Positions 27,920 through 36,537 of a stretch of DNA of 64,000 bases are shown piece by piece. Both the position numbers and the translations under genes were made by a program. Each line of letters starts with the position of its first letter. The stretch's first letter is position 1. Location of the stretch: contig JBFMGG010000007.1 of NCBI GenBank assembly GCA_040752835.1, positions 124,001 through 188,000 on the forward strand. The letters run 5' to 3'. The notes beneath the pieces were generated by a model. That model was not told the DNA's origin and searched no databases. It saw nothing but the letters and a program-made list of their open reading frames with translations. This stretch comes from Campylobacterota bacterium (lineage in GTDB: Bacteria; Campylobacterota; Campylobacteria; Campylobacterales; Sulfurimonadaceae).

Positions 27920-29017
27920 ATGTTAAACCTGCAGATTCACAGCGAGCATTTTACCAACCCTCTTTATCTGGAGAGCGGGAGGATTCTCGAACCTTACGAC
28001 ATCGTTTACGAGACGTACGGAGAATTGAACGACGCAAAAGACAATGTCGTTGTGATCTGCCATGCCCTCACCGGATCGCATCACGCGGCCGGTACGTACG
28101 AAGGGGACAACAAACCCGGGTGGTGGGACGGACTAATAGGCCCCGGCAAAGCGGTTGATACCGACCGTTTTTTCGTGATCTGCACCAACGTCATCGGCAG
28201 CTGTTTCGGCTCGACGGGCCCGATGTCGCTGCGCTACCCTTACAACGAACCCTACCGTTACAAATTCCCCGTCATCACGATCCTCGATATGGTCAAGGCG
28301 CAGCGGATTCTGTTCGACCGTCTGGGAATCCATGAGGTTCACGCGATCATCGGCGGATCGATGGGGGGGATGCAGGCGCTTGCGTTTGGCGTCTTTTTCC
28401 CCAATTTCGCCAAAAAGATCATTGCGATGGCGACAACCGCCGCGACCCAGCCCTGGGCGATCGCGTTTAACAAGGTCGCGCAGGAAGCGATTCTCAGGGA
28501 TCCCGATTTCAAAAACGGTTATTACGATCCCGACACGGTCCGAGAAAACGGCCTCCCGGGGATGGCGATCGGTCGGATGGCGGGACATATCAGCTTTTTG
28601 TCGCATCAGTCGATGACCAAAAAATTCGGGCGTGAATACCGCCGTAACGACGGATTGTTCGAGCTGTTCGGGAAATTCCAGATCGAATCGTACCTGGAGT
28701 ACAACGGGTATAATTTTACGAAATGGTTCGACCCGCTTTCGTATCTCTACATCACCAAGGCGATCAACATTTACGACCTCTCGCGGGGGTTTGATTCGAT
28801 GGAACAGGCGTTATCGAAGATCAATGCGGAACTCTACCTGGTCAGCTTCGCCAAAGACCTGCTGTTCCTGCCCGACGAAATGGAAGCGATTTACACGGCG
28901 ATGACGACGCAGGGGAAAACGAACGTCGATTATTACGCGGTCGAGAGCGATTACGGCCACGACGCGTTTCTGGTCGAGATCGATAAAATCGACACTTACG
29001 TCAGGGAGGCCCTATGA
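27920..29017 (+). CDS. metX: Homoserine O-acetyltransferase
   Basis: 365 residues, alpha/beta hydrolase fold. The nucleophile Ser is in 'AIIGGSMGGMQAL', an oxyanion region in 'CHALTGSHHAAG', the catalytic Asp near 'FLPDEMEAI' and His in 'ESDYGHDAFLVE'. It acetylates homoserine for MetY. The 3' end overlaps xseB by an ATGA. Confidence 0.95.
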   Translation: MLNLQIHSEHFTNPLYLESGRILEPYDIVYETYGELNDAKDNVVVICHALTGSHHAAGTYEGDNKPGWWDGLIGPGKAVDTDRFFVICTNVIGSCFGSTGPMSLRYPYNEPYRYKFPVITILDMVKAQRILFDRLGIHEVHAIIGGSMGGMQALAFGVFFPNFAKKIIAMATTAATQPWAIAFNKVAQEAILRDPDFKNGYYDPDTVRENGLPGMAIGRMAGHISFLSHQSMTKKFGREYRRNDGLFELFGKFQIESYLEYNGYNFTKWFDPLSYLYITKAINIYDLSRGFDSMEQALSKINAELYLVSFAKDLLFLPDEMEAIYTAMTTQGKTNVDYYAVESDYGHDAFLVEIDKIDTYVREAL

Positions 29018-29208
29018 ACGAAGAAGCCAGTTTCGAAACGAAGATCGCCAAAGCCAAAGAGATCCTCGAAAAGCTGATGGACCCCGCATTGCCGATGAAC
29101 GAGAGCATCAAGGCATACGAAGAGGGGATGAAAGAACTTCAGTCGGCTCAGAAAATGCTCGAAGAAGCCGAATTACAGATCCAAATCATCAAGAACCAGG
29201 AGCAATGA
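29014..29208 (+). CDS. xseB: Exodeoxyribonuclease VII small subunit
   Basis: 64 residues. The pattern 'FETKIAKAKEILEKLMDPALPM' then 'ESIKAYEEGMKELQSAQKMLEEAE' is the XseB coiled-coil core. It joins XseA (not in the window) in the nuclease that degrades single-stranded DNA ends. It is coupled to metX and to the next gene by ATGA overlaps. Confidence 0.92.
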   Translation: MNEEASFETKIAKAKEILEKLMDPALPMNESIKAYEEGMKELQSAQKMLEEAELQIQIIKNQEQ

Positions 29209-30008
29209 TGCGCTGTGCCCTTTTGCAACTCCCCTCGATCGGAATGGGGAGCAACAAACTAGAAAACTACGCGCGGGTAGCGCATCAAAAAGGGGTCAAG
29301 CTCGTTTTGATGGGAGAATATCTCCTGAACCCGTTTTTCAAAGAACTGGTCCAGACCCCCGTGTCGATGATTGCCGAACAAAGCGCCCACCAGATCGAGA
29401 CCCTCAAAGCGCTGGCCGCCAGATACGAGCTTGTGTTTGTCGCCCCGATCGTCACCGTCAAGAAAAAAGAGTGCACCAAAACGATCGTCAAAGTAGGCCC
29501 CCGAAGCGTCACCTACTATCCTCAACAGTTTCTGATCAACTACCCGCACTGGAACGAGGAAAAATTTTACAACAACCCCGTCGAACCGGTCAAACCGCCC
29601 ATGATTTTTGCCGTAGGCGGATTCAAATTCGCCGTTATGGGAGGATTCGAGACCCATTTCGATCCCCTTTGGGAAGCCGTCGAGACCAAAAACGTCGATG
29701 CCGTCCTCGTCCCCAGTGCCTCGACGTTCGAATCGCACAACCGCTGGCGCGAACTCCTGAAAATGCGGGCGTTTACCCATAACTGCTACATTCTCCGTGC
29801 CAACCGGGTCGGCGAATATTTTGACGAAAAACATGCCTGGAAGTTTTACGGCGATTCGATGGTCATCTCTCCCGAAGGGGAGATCGAAGCGGATCTGGGG
29901 AATACCGAAGAGCTGCTGATCGTCGATCTGGACCGCAAAGCGCTGAGTGAAGCGCGCAAAGGGTGGGGCTTTAAAGAAGCGCTCCGCAAACGAAACGCCC
30001 GCATCTGA
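29205..30008 (+). CDS. Nitrilase-superfamily homologue lacking the catalytic Cys (probable pseudoenzyme)
   Basis: 267 residues with the whole nitrilase fold: Glu kept in 'LVLMGEYLLNPFF' (residue 38). The segment that normally reads YRKxHL is 'YYPQQFLINYPHWNEEKF', so the catalytic Lys appears to be Gln. The 'ICYDxxF' nucleophile loop reads 'VMGGFETHFD', with Gly147 in place of Cys. The frame is intact, coupled to xseB, and shows no decay, so a non-catalytic or altered role is more likely than a dead gene. The active family member is at 5382. Confidence 0.8.
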   Translation: MMRCALLQLPSIGMGSNKLENYARVAHQKGVKLVLMGEYLLNPFFKELVQTPVSMIAEQSAHQIETLKALAARYELVFVAPIVTVKKKECTKTIVKVGPRSVTYYPQQFLINYPHWNEEKFYNNPVEPVKPPMIFAVGGFKFAVMGGFETHFDPLWEAVETKNVDAVLVPSASTFESHNRWRELLKMRAFTHNCYILRANRVGEYFDEKHAWKFYGDSMVISPEGEIEADLGNTEELLIVDLDRKALSEARKGWGFKEALRKRNARI

Positions 30009-30091
30009 TTCCTGAGCCGACCGATACGAATTGGGAGGCTTTTAACGAAAACGATGCTAGAGTAAACGATCCTAACAGGAGGGAACGCGAC

Positions 30092-30766
30092 ATGATGCAC
30101 TATTTCCATCGCCAGGTACAGCTCTGGGGCGAAGAGACGCAACGCAGCCTTCAGAACAAACGGATCGCCGTGATCGGAAGCGGAGGACTCGGTTCTTCGC
30201 TGGCGTTCGCGCTGGGGGCCTCGGGGATCGGCGAGATCCACATGATCGATTTCGATACCGTCAGTCTCCACAATATCCACCGTCAAATCGCTTTTAAAAC
30301 GGGTGACGAAGGGAAAAACAAAGCCGAAGTGGCGTGTGCTCTCATCGAGTCGCGCTGTCCCTACGTCAAAGCGGTTCCCCACGCCTGCCGTTTCGAAGAG
30401 TTCGCGGAAAAAGGGATCGACGTCGATCTCATCGTCGATGCGACCGATAACCTTCCCACGCGGGGTATGATCAACACCTACGCCAAAGCCAAAGGGCTTC
30501 CGTGGGTTTACGGCTCGGTCGAAGCTTTTAACGGGCAGGTCTGTTTTTTCGACGAGGCCTCTTTCAACGAGCTGTTTAAAATCACCCAAAAGACCCCTGC
30601 GGGGATTGCGGCTCCGATCGTCATGCACATCGCATCGCTGCAGGCGAATCTGGCGCTGCGGTATCTTGCCGGGCTGAGCGTCAAAAAAGATTTTCTCTAC
30701 TATCTGTTTTTTAATGAAGAAGGGGAGCTGGTAACGCAGAAATTCGCATTACCCAAGAGCCGATAA
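30092..30766 (+). CDS. ThiF/MoeB-type E1-like adenylating protein without zinc Cys
   Basis: 224 residues after an AGGAGGG site. The ThiF fold shows the ATP loop 'VIGSGGLGSSLAFALGASGIG', 'MIDFDTVSLHNIHRQ' and 'DLIVDATDNLPTRGMIN', all typical of enzymes that adenylate the C-terminal Gly of ThiS/MoaD-like proteins. The two CxxC pairs that bind Zn in MoeB/ThiF are absent, and no sulfur-carrier gene is adjacent. It probably activates a ubiquitin-like or sulfur-carrier protein, or has a changed role such as TcdA-type tRNA modification. Confidence 0.82.
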   Translation: MMHYFHRQVQLWGEETQRSLQNKRIAVIGSGGLGSSLAFALGASGIGEIHMIDFDTVSLHNIHRQIAFKTGDEGKNKAEVACALIESRCPYVKAVPHACRFEEFAEKGIDVDLIVDATDNLPTRGMINTYAKAKGLPWVYGSVEAFNGQVCFFDEASFNELFKITQKTPAGIAAPIVMHIASLQANLALRYLAGLSVKKDFLYYLFFNEEGELVTQKFALPKSR

Positions 30767-30821
30767 GGGAGCGATCTTTTCTATCGGTGTTCCCCTCGGC
30801 CTTTGAAAGGGTTCTGAACAA

Positions 30822-31382
30822 TCAGAGCCCGGAGATATGATTCGCCAGAGCGTCGATTTGTCCGTCGTTCAGCCCTTTTGCCTGTCCCTGCATCAACGCC
30901 TTCATCTCTTTGCCGTAGGTACCGGCCTGATACCCTTTAAGCGCCTCTTTGACCTGCTGAGCGTTCCATCCCGCAATTACCTGCGATTTTCCCAGTGCCG
31001 ATTTTTCCGCTTTGGTTCCGTGGCACGAAGCGCATTTCTGTCCGAACAGTGCGCCCCCGTCCGCGGCTGCGGACGCAGCGGCTTTTGCCGGAGCCGGTTC
31101 GGACGTTTTTACCGGCGCGACGGGTGCTTTGGGGGCGGGTTGTGCTGCTTTCGGCTCCGCTACCTTGGTTTCCGATGTTTTGGCCTCGGTTGTGGAAACG
31201 GCTGTAGGGGCAGAGGCTTGCGGTGCCGTGTCGACGGCAGAGGTCAGATTGGATTCGGAAACGTTGGTTTCGACGCTTGCATTGGTTTCGCTCGGGGTGA
31301 CGGAGGCGTTGCTTTCGGTTTGGGCGGAATCACTGCATCCGATCAATAACAGCGAACAGGCGATGGCGGCGATGTATTTCAT
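30822..31382 (-). CDS. Cytochrome c lipoprotein with clustered N-glycosylation sequons
   Basis: 186 residues. A lipobox (LLIGC, Cys16) anchors it, followed by a Ser/Thr/Ala/Pro-rich linker (about 17-105) and a class I cytochrome c domain with the heme motif CASCH (about residue 116) and an axial Met probably in 'KALMQGQAKGL'. The linker holds four exact bacterial N-glycosylation sequons (D/E-X-N-X-S/T) at Asn 25, 34, 40 and 45. It is a periplasmic electron carrier, probably membrane-anchored. AGGAG precedes the ATG. Confidence 0.9.
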   Translation of the reverse strand: MKYIAAIACSLLLIGCSDSAQTESNASVTPSETNASVETNVSESNLTSAVDTAPQASAPTAVSTTEAKTSETKVAEPKAAQPAPKAPVAPVKTSEPAPAKAAASAAADGGALFGQKCASCHGTKAEKSALGKSQVIAGWNAQQVKEALKGYQAGTYGKEMKALMQGQAKGLNDGQIDALANHISGL

Positions 31383-31464
31383 AACGAATCTCCTAACGGT
31401 AAAGTATTAGGATATTGTACGGTGTTTAGTTTGAATGAAGTTTAAAAAAGAGGAAAGGGATAAA

Positions 31465-31486
31465 ATTTCGCACCGAAGTGCGAAAT
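31465..31486 (-). terminator. Rho-independent terminator of the 60-aa lipoprotein
   Basis: On the minus strand ATTTCGCAC, a TTCG tetraloop and GTGCGAAAT form a perfect 9-bp hairpin, followed by a TTTATC run. It lies 19 nt past the stop codon at 31505. Confidence 0.7.
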
Positions 31487-31504
31487 AAGCGAGTAAGTAA
31501 GAAC

Positions 31505-31687
31505 TTACTGAGCAGCAGTAGCGTTAGCTTCTGTAGCGTTAGCTTCAGTAGCGTTAGCTTCTTCCATTACTGGTGCTTCTTCAGTAACGTTAGCTTCAAC
31601 AGTAGCGTTTGCCTCTTCAACAGGGGCAGATTCGCTACATCCGATGAACATAGCAGCAAGCAACAAAGCAGAAAAGAATTTCAACAT
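31505..31687 (-). CDS. Small lipoprotein made almost entirely of N-glycosylation sequons
   Basis: 60 residues with a lipobox (MFIGC, Cys17) and an AAGGAG site before the ATG at 31687. The mature part is Glu/Ala/Asn/Thr-rich and contains five E-A-N-(A/V)-T sequons at Asn 27, 33, 45, 50 and 55. Three of them are encoded by tandem 15-bp repeats. It shares the Cys-Ser-(D/E)-Ser-Ala start with the neighbouring cytochrome lipoprotein, so the two may be related. It has its own promoter and terminator. No domain is otherwise recognised. Confidence 0.75.
   Translation of the reverse strand: MLKFFSALLLAAMFIGCSESAPVEEANATVEANVTEEAPVMEEANATEANATEANATAAQ
31517..31561 (-). repeat. Three 15-bp tandem repeats encoding E-A-N-A-T units
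   Basis: Plus-strand unit (A/T)GTAGCGTTAGCTTC at 31517-31531, 31532-31546 and 31547-31561. In frame each encodes one E-A-N-A-T pentapeptide on the minus strand, so copy-number change would add or remove whole sequons. Confidence 0.85.
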
Positions 31688-31989
31688 GGTAAGGCTCCTT
31701 AAAAATTTATGGCGGAAGTATATCACTACCTCCCCCATGCTTGTCAAGAGGTTTTGACAATTTTTTGAAATTTCTTTTTCAAACTCCCTGAAATAGGGCT
31801 TTTGAAGGCATCACATTTTTTTCAAAAAAAGGGTTTGACGGTTTAAAAGAGCAACATCCGGAGAGGTAAAAAAACGTTTTTTCGGCCCTTTTTTGGCTTT
31901 TGTTTACTTTTGATTATCTTTTCGATGGCATTTCAGAAAGGGTCAAGGGGAGGAATTTGTACCCCGAAGGGTACGAAGAGAATGGAATA
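31688..31989. other. AT-rich intergenic region with promoter signals
   Basis: About 300 bp without a supported gene. On the minus strand it holds the lipoprotein promoter (TATACT with a TG extension at 31722-31717; TTGACA at 31747-31742; 19-bp spacer). A TTGTCAA/TTGACAA inverted repeat with T run lies at about 31741-31766. A short hairpin GTACCC-CGAA-GGGTAC at 31959-31974 may stop the OprM-like transcript. The rest is poly-T/A-rich. Confidence 0.5.
31717..31747 (-). promoter_or_regulatory. Promoter of the 60-aa lipoprotein
   Basis: Minus strand: TTGACA (31747-31742), 19-nt spacer, TATACT (31722-31717) with an upstream TGA that can act as an extended -10. The leader is about 23 nt with AAGGAG before the ATG. 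Confidence 0.55.
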
Positions 31990-33411
31990 CTACCGCCCCG
32001 CAGGGTAGTAATCGAGGGCCAGGACAGACTGTTTTTCATCCCATCCGCCCCCGAGGGTTTTGTAAAGATTGGCCGTTGCGGTCAGGCCGTTTTGTTTGGC
32101 GATCAGGTAATTCTGGCGGGCGCTTAGCCACTGCTGCTGAACGATCAGCATTTCCGAATAGGAAATGCTGCCCACCTGATAACGCAGTTTGGCCTGCCGG
32201 AGCGCGCGCTCGATCGCTCCGGAACGTTTGTTCTGGTAGGCGATCTGTTCGGTTGCCTTGGCGTTTTGCCCGAGGGCGCTGTCGGTGTCGTTGAACGCGG
32301 TGACGACCGTTTTACGGTAAGCGGCAAGGGTGGCGTTGTATTCCGCTTCGGCGGTTTTGATCTCGCCCGCGATCCGTCCGGCACTCAAAAGCGGTACGGA
32401 AACCGAAGGGGCGATTTCCCAAAGCTTGGTGGGATTGGCGACGAAATCGCTCAGTTCGAGGCTCTGCACCCCCAGCATCCCCGTGAGTTTGAAGCTCGGA
32501 AAATAGGCCGCCTTGGCGATGCCGATCTGGGCATTGGAGGCGACGAGTTCCTGCTCTGCCGCCGCGACGTCAGGCCGCCGGGCGAGGAGGGTACTGGGAA
32601 TCGCGGCGGGGACGGAGGGGAGCGTTATCGATTCCAGGGAGGCCGTCTGTACCTCCCGGGGATTGCGTCCGAGCAAAACGTTGAACACCGCTTCTTCGGC
32701 GATTTTCGCGGCTTCGAGCTGCGAGAGGGTCGCTTTGGCGCTTTCGTATTCCGATTCGGCCTGAAGGTAGCTGCTCTCGTCGATCACGCCGTGGCGGTAT
32801 TTCAGCCCCGTCATTTCGTATAGTTCGCGGCTGACGGAGAGGTTTTCTTTCGCCAGGTCGATCTGGCTGCGGAGCGATGCGAGTTTGAAATACGACGCGG
32901 CGACGGCGGTGGCGACCGAGAGCCTGAGCGTCTCTTTGGCGTAAACGCTCGAGAGCAGAAGCGCACGCGCCGCTTCGTTGGCACGCCGGACTTTGCCGAA
33001 AAGGTCGATTTCGTAGCTGGCCAGCGAGAGTGACGCCGCGTAGGTCGAACTGACCCCCTCGCGCAGATTCGGGCCGGTAGCGTCGTAGACCCCTTTTCGG
33101 GTGAGCGAACCGTTGCCGTTGATTTGCGGGTAGAGGTACGATTTGGCCTGGTCGAATTTTCCCAGCAGTGCGTCGACGCGAGCCTGGGAAGAGTGCAGGT
33201 CGTAGTTGGCCCGCAGGGAGGTTTCGACCGCTTCGCTCAGTTTGGGATCGTTGAAGTTTTCCCACCACTGCGTCTGAACGGCGGCGGTGCCGTTCGTGTC
33301 GCGGAACGTTTGGGGAGCGGTCATGGAAGGTTTGACGTAATCGGGCCCGATGGTGCACCCTCCCAGCAGCAAAGCAAGCGCAAGCGAGCCGTAGGCGATG
33401 TGTTTATTCAT
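31990..33411 (-). CDS. OprM/CmeC-type outer-membrane efflux lipoprotein
   Basis: 473 residues from the ATG at 33411. A lipobox (LLGGC) is followed by 'GPDYVKPSMTAP', the hallmark of the OprM/NodT family, and two OEP repeats ('LARRPDVAAAEQELVASNAQIGIA'). It forms the outer-membrane channel of the RND pump encoded directly upstream, overlapping its stop by 8 bp. A D-T-N-G-T N-glycosylation sequon occurs near residue 40. It ends in YYPAGR. Confidence 0.93.
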   Translation of the reverse strand: MNKHIAYGSLALALLLGGCTIGPDYVKPSMTAPQTFRDTNGTAAVQTQWWENFNDPKLSEAVETSLRANYDLHSSQARVDALLGKFDQAKSYLYPQINGNGSLTRKGVYDATGPNLREGVSSTYAASLSLASYEIDLFGKVRRANEAARALLLSSVYAKETLRLSVATAVAASYFKLASLRSQIDLAKENLSVSRELYEMTGLKYRHGVIDESSYLQAESEYESAKATLSQLEAAKIAEEAVFNVLLGRNPREVQTASLESITLPSVPAAIPSTLLARRPDVAAAEQELVASNAQIGIAKAAYFPSFKLTGMLGVQSLELSDFVANPTKLWEIAPSVSVPLLSAGRIAGEIKTAEAEYNATLAAYRKTVVTAFNDTDSALGQNAKATEQIAYQNKRSGAIERALRQAKLRYQVGSISYSEMLIVQQQWLSARQNYLIAKQNGLTATANLYKTLGGGWDEKQSVLALDYYPAGR

Positions 33412-36400
33412 GGGATACCCCTTTGCGCGCATTGAATTTTTCCTGTGCCGTTGCGACCCAGTAATAAAGGAACGGGATGAAGTAACGTTCGATAAACGTC
33501 GCGGCCATCATCCCGCCGAACATCGCCACCCCGATCGAAAAGCGTCCCGCAGCCCCGGCACCGGAGCTGAAGATGAGCGGAAGCATCCCGGCAAGGAAGG
33601 CAAACGACGTCATCATCATCGGACGGTAACGCAACCGTGCCGCCTCCATCGTGGCGTCGTAAATACTTTTGCCCAGTTGGCGCTGCTCTTCGGCGAATTC
33701 GACGACGAGAATCGCGTTTTTGGCCGAGAGGGCGATGAGGGTGAGCAGACCGATCTGGAAATAGACGTTGTTGTTCAGCCACGGGATGATCCATACCACC
33801 GCGTACGCACCCATGATCCCGTACGGTACGGCGAGCATGATCGAGATCGGCAGGGTCCAGCGCTCGTACAGCGCCGCGAGGATCAGGTAGACCATCACCA
33901 GCGCGAACGCCACGATGATGAAAGCTTTGGACCCGACCAGTTTTTCCTGCAGGTAGAGCCCTTCCCAGTCGTAGCTCGCGCTTGCGGGCAACACGGTGTC
34001 GGCTTTATGCTCGATCGTTTTGATAATGTCTCCCGAGCTGTATCCCGGCGAAGGGGAACCCATGATGGTCGTGCTGAGTACCCCGTTGAAGTGTTCGATC
34101 GACGAAGGGGCGCTCGACATTTTAACGGTGACGACGCTCGAGAGCGGCACGAGCATCCCGGTACTCGAGCGGACCCACGCGCGGCCGATGTCCTCGGGCG
34201 TCGCGCGGTAGGAACTGTCCGATTGCATCTGCACCCAGTAGGTTTTGCCGTTGCGGTCGAACTGGTTGACGTACATCGTTCCGATCGTCGCCTGCAGCGT
34301 TCCGAAGACGTCGTTGATTGAAAGTCCCAGCGATTTGGCTTTTTCCCGGTCGACTTCGACCGAAAGGGTAGGGGTGTTGACGTTCATTGTCGTAAAGGGC
34401 ATTTTGATTCCCGGCTCGGCACGCAAAGATGCGACGAACTCGTTGGTCGCGGCGGCATGGCGGCTGACGTTGTTGTCCCCCGGCTGCAACAGGCGGAGGC
34501 TGAACATGTCCGACGAACCCATCCCGCGGATCGGCGGCGGCGGCATCGCGAACACCTTGGCCTCCTGGATGGCCCCCAGTTTCGGCCCAAGAGAGTTGAG
34601 GATCCCGAAGACCGAGAGCTCTTTGCCCGGACGCTCGTCCCACGATTTGAGACGGGTGAAGACGACCGCCGAGTTGGGTTCTTGCGAAAAGGTGAGGATG
34701 TTGAGCCCCGTGATCGCGGTGTATTTGTAGACCCCTTCTTGCTGTGCGAGGATCCCTTCGACCTGTTTGACCACTTCGAGGGTACGGTTGGCCGTCGCCC
34801 CTTCGGGGAGGTTGACGCTGGTGATGAAGTATCCCTGGTCTTCCATCGGCAAAAAGGCGGTCGGAAGGGTCTTGTGGAAATAGGCGATGAACCCGTACGT
34901 CGAGAGGTAAATCACCCCGAAAATCGCCGCTTTCCGGATCATGAACGCCGAACGGCGGACGTACCCTTCGGTCATGCGGCCGAAGGCGCGGTTGAACCAG
35001 CGGAAAAAGGCGGCGGGCTCTTTGTCATGGTATTTCAGGATCTGTGCGCCGATCGCGGGGGCGAACGTGAGGGCCATGAATCCCGAAAAGACGACCGAGA
35101 TGGCGATGGTCGCGGCGAACTGTTTGTAGAGCTGTCCCGTCATACCGCCCAAAAAGGTCGCGGGGATGAAGACCGCACACATGACCAGAACGATCGCGAT
35201 GACGGGTCCGGAGATTTGCATCATCGCCTTGATCGCCGCTTCGCGCGGGGATATTTTCTCGGTCTGGAGTATCCGCTCCATGTTCTCGACGACGACGATC
35301 GCGTCGTCGACGACGATCCCGATCGCGAGAACGAGTCCAAAGAGGGTAAGGGTGTTGATCGAGTACCCCAACAGGTACATTCCGATGAACGCTCCCGTCA
35401 GCGAGATCGGGATCGAGAGGATCGGGATCAGCGCGGCGCGGGTGCTTTGCAAAAAGAGGTAGATGACGAGGCTGACGAGGATGATCCCCTCGATCAGCGT
35501 TTTGACGACCTCGTCGATCGAAATCTGGACGAAATCGGTCGTGTTGTAGGGGATGTCGTACGTGATGCCGGCGGGGAATTTTTTGGCCAGCTGCTCCATT
35601 TTGGCCTCGACGGCGGCCGAGGTGTCGAGGGCGTTGGCGTTGACGTCGGCGAAAATCCCGATCATGGCCGCCGGTTTGCCGTTAACCCGTCCGAAAAACT
35701 CGTAGTTCTGCGCCCCGAGCTCGACGCGCGCGACGTCGCGCAGACGGATCATCGAACCGTCGTTTTTTGCCCGGACGATGATGTTGGCAAACTCTTCGGG
35801 GGTCGAGAAACGCCCTTTGGAGGTGAGTTGCATCGTCCACATCTGCTCCTCCGCCGTCGGAGACTGTCCCAGACGTCCCGGGGAGACCTGAAGATTCTGG
35901 TCGCGGATCGCGGCGGCGATTTCGGCGGCACTCACGCCCAGCGAGGCCATTTTGTCGGGATTGAGCCAGATACGCATCGCGTAGTCGCGCTGTCCGAAAA
36001 TCTGGCTGCGTCCCGCGCCGGGGATTTTCTTGATTTCGTCGAGGAGATTGGAGGAGATGTAGTTACTGATCCGGGTCGAGTCGTAACTGCCGTCTGGCGA
36101 AGTGATCGCGACGATCAGTAGAATGTCCGATGTCCGTTTTTCGACGGTCACCCCAAGGTCGCGCGTCGTCTGGGGCAACTGCGCGAGGACCGAATTGATC
36201 CGGTTCTGGACGTCGACGGCGGCCATGTCCTGGTTGACGCCGATATTGAAGGTACACGTAATCGTTCCCGTTCCCGGCAATGCCGCGGCTTTGGAAGACA
36301 TGTACATGAGCCCGTCCGCCCCCGCGATCTGGGATTCGAGGGGCGTGAGGATGTTGTTGGCGATCGTTTCGGCGTCGGCCCCGGGATATTTTGCGGTGAC

Positions 36401-36535
36401 GACGACGGTCGGAGGGGTCAGGTTGGGCAGCTGCGAAATCGGGAGGCTTTTGATCGCCGCAAATCCCAGCAGCATGATGATGATCCCGATGACGATCGAA
36501 AGTACCGGCCGGTTGATAAAATATTTGGAAAACAT
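33404..36535 (-). CDS. RND multidrug efflux transporter (AcrB/MexB/CmeB, HAE1 family)
   Basis: 1043 residues, the normal length. N-terminal 'FFINRPVLSIVIGIIIMLLG', the proton-relay Asp pair in 'LVLAIGIVVDDAIVVVENMER', 'NLTPPTVVVTAKYPGADAETI' porter motifs, and 'GSSDMFSLRL' in the docking domain fit HAE1 pumps. Twelve transmembrane helices are expected. It takes drugs or bile-like compounds from the periplasm or inner membrane, powered by protons, and exports them through the OprM-like channel. A MarR gene heads the operon. Confidence 0.95.
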   Translation of the reverse strand: MFSKYFINRPVLSIVIGIIIMLLGFAAIKSLPISQLPNLTPPTVVVTAKYPGADAETIANNILTPLESQIAGADGLMYMSSKAAALPGTGTITCTFNIGVNQDMAAVDVQNRINSVLAQLPQTTRDLGVTVEKRTSDILLIVAITSPDGSYDSTRISNYISSNLLDEIKKIPGAGRSQIFGQRDYAMRIWLNPDKMASLGVSAAEIAAAIRDQNLQVSPGRLGQSPTAEEQMWTMQLTSKGRFSTPEEFANIIVRAKNDGSMIRLRDVARVELGAQNYEFFGRVNGKPAAMIGIFADVNANALDTSAAVEAKMEQLAKKFPAGITYDIPYNTTDFVQISIDEVVKTLIEGIILVSLVIYLFLQSTRAALIPILSIPISLTGAFIGMYLLGYSINTLTLFGLVLAIGIVVDDAIVVVENMERILQTEKISPREAAIKAMMQISGPVIAIVLVMCAVFIPATFLGGMTGQLYKQFAATIAISVVFSGFMALTFAPAIGAQILKYHDKEPAAFFRWFNRAFGRMTEGYVRRSAFMIRKAAIFGVIYLSTYGFIAYFHKTLPTAFLPMEDQGYFITSVNLPEGATANRTLEVVKQVEGILAQQEGVYKYTAITGLNILTFSQEPNSAVVFTRLKSWDERPGKELSVFGILNSLGPKLGAIQEAKVFAMPPPPIRGMGSSDMFSLRLLQPGDNNVSRHAAATNEFVASLRAEPGIKMPFTTMNVNTPTLSVEVDREKAKSLGLSINDVFGTLQATIGTMYVNQFDRNGKTYWVQMQSDSSYRATPEDIGRAWVRSSTGMLVPLSSVVTVKMSSAPSSIEHFNGVLSTTIMGSPSPGYSSGDIIKTIEHKADTVLPASASYDWEGLYLQEKLVGSKAFIIVAFALVMVYLILAALYERWTLPISIMLAVPYGIMGAYAVVWIIPWLNNNVYFQIGLLTLIALSAKNAILVVEFAEEQRQLGKSIYDATMEAARLRYRPMMMTSFAFLAGMLPLIFSSGAGAAGRFSIGVAMFGGMMAATFIERYFIPFLYYWVATAQEKFNARKGVSHE

Positions 36536-36537
36536 GG

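Noticed and set aside
31900-32127. Plus-strand ORF of 75 aa before and inside the OprM-like gene
   Set aside because: No ribosome site or domain; its second half is antisense to the efflux gene.
34457-36121. Long plus-strand open frame (554 aa) opposite the RND pump gene
   Set aside because: Arg/Asp/Glu/Gly-rich translation with no domain; it is the antisense shadow of a GC-rich gene with strong conserved motifs on the other strand.
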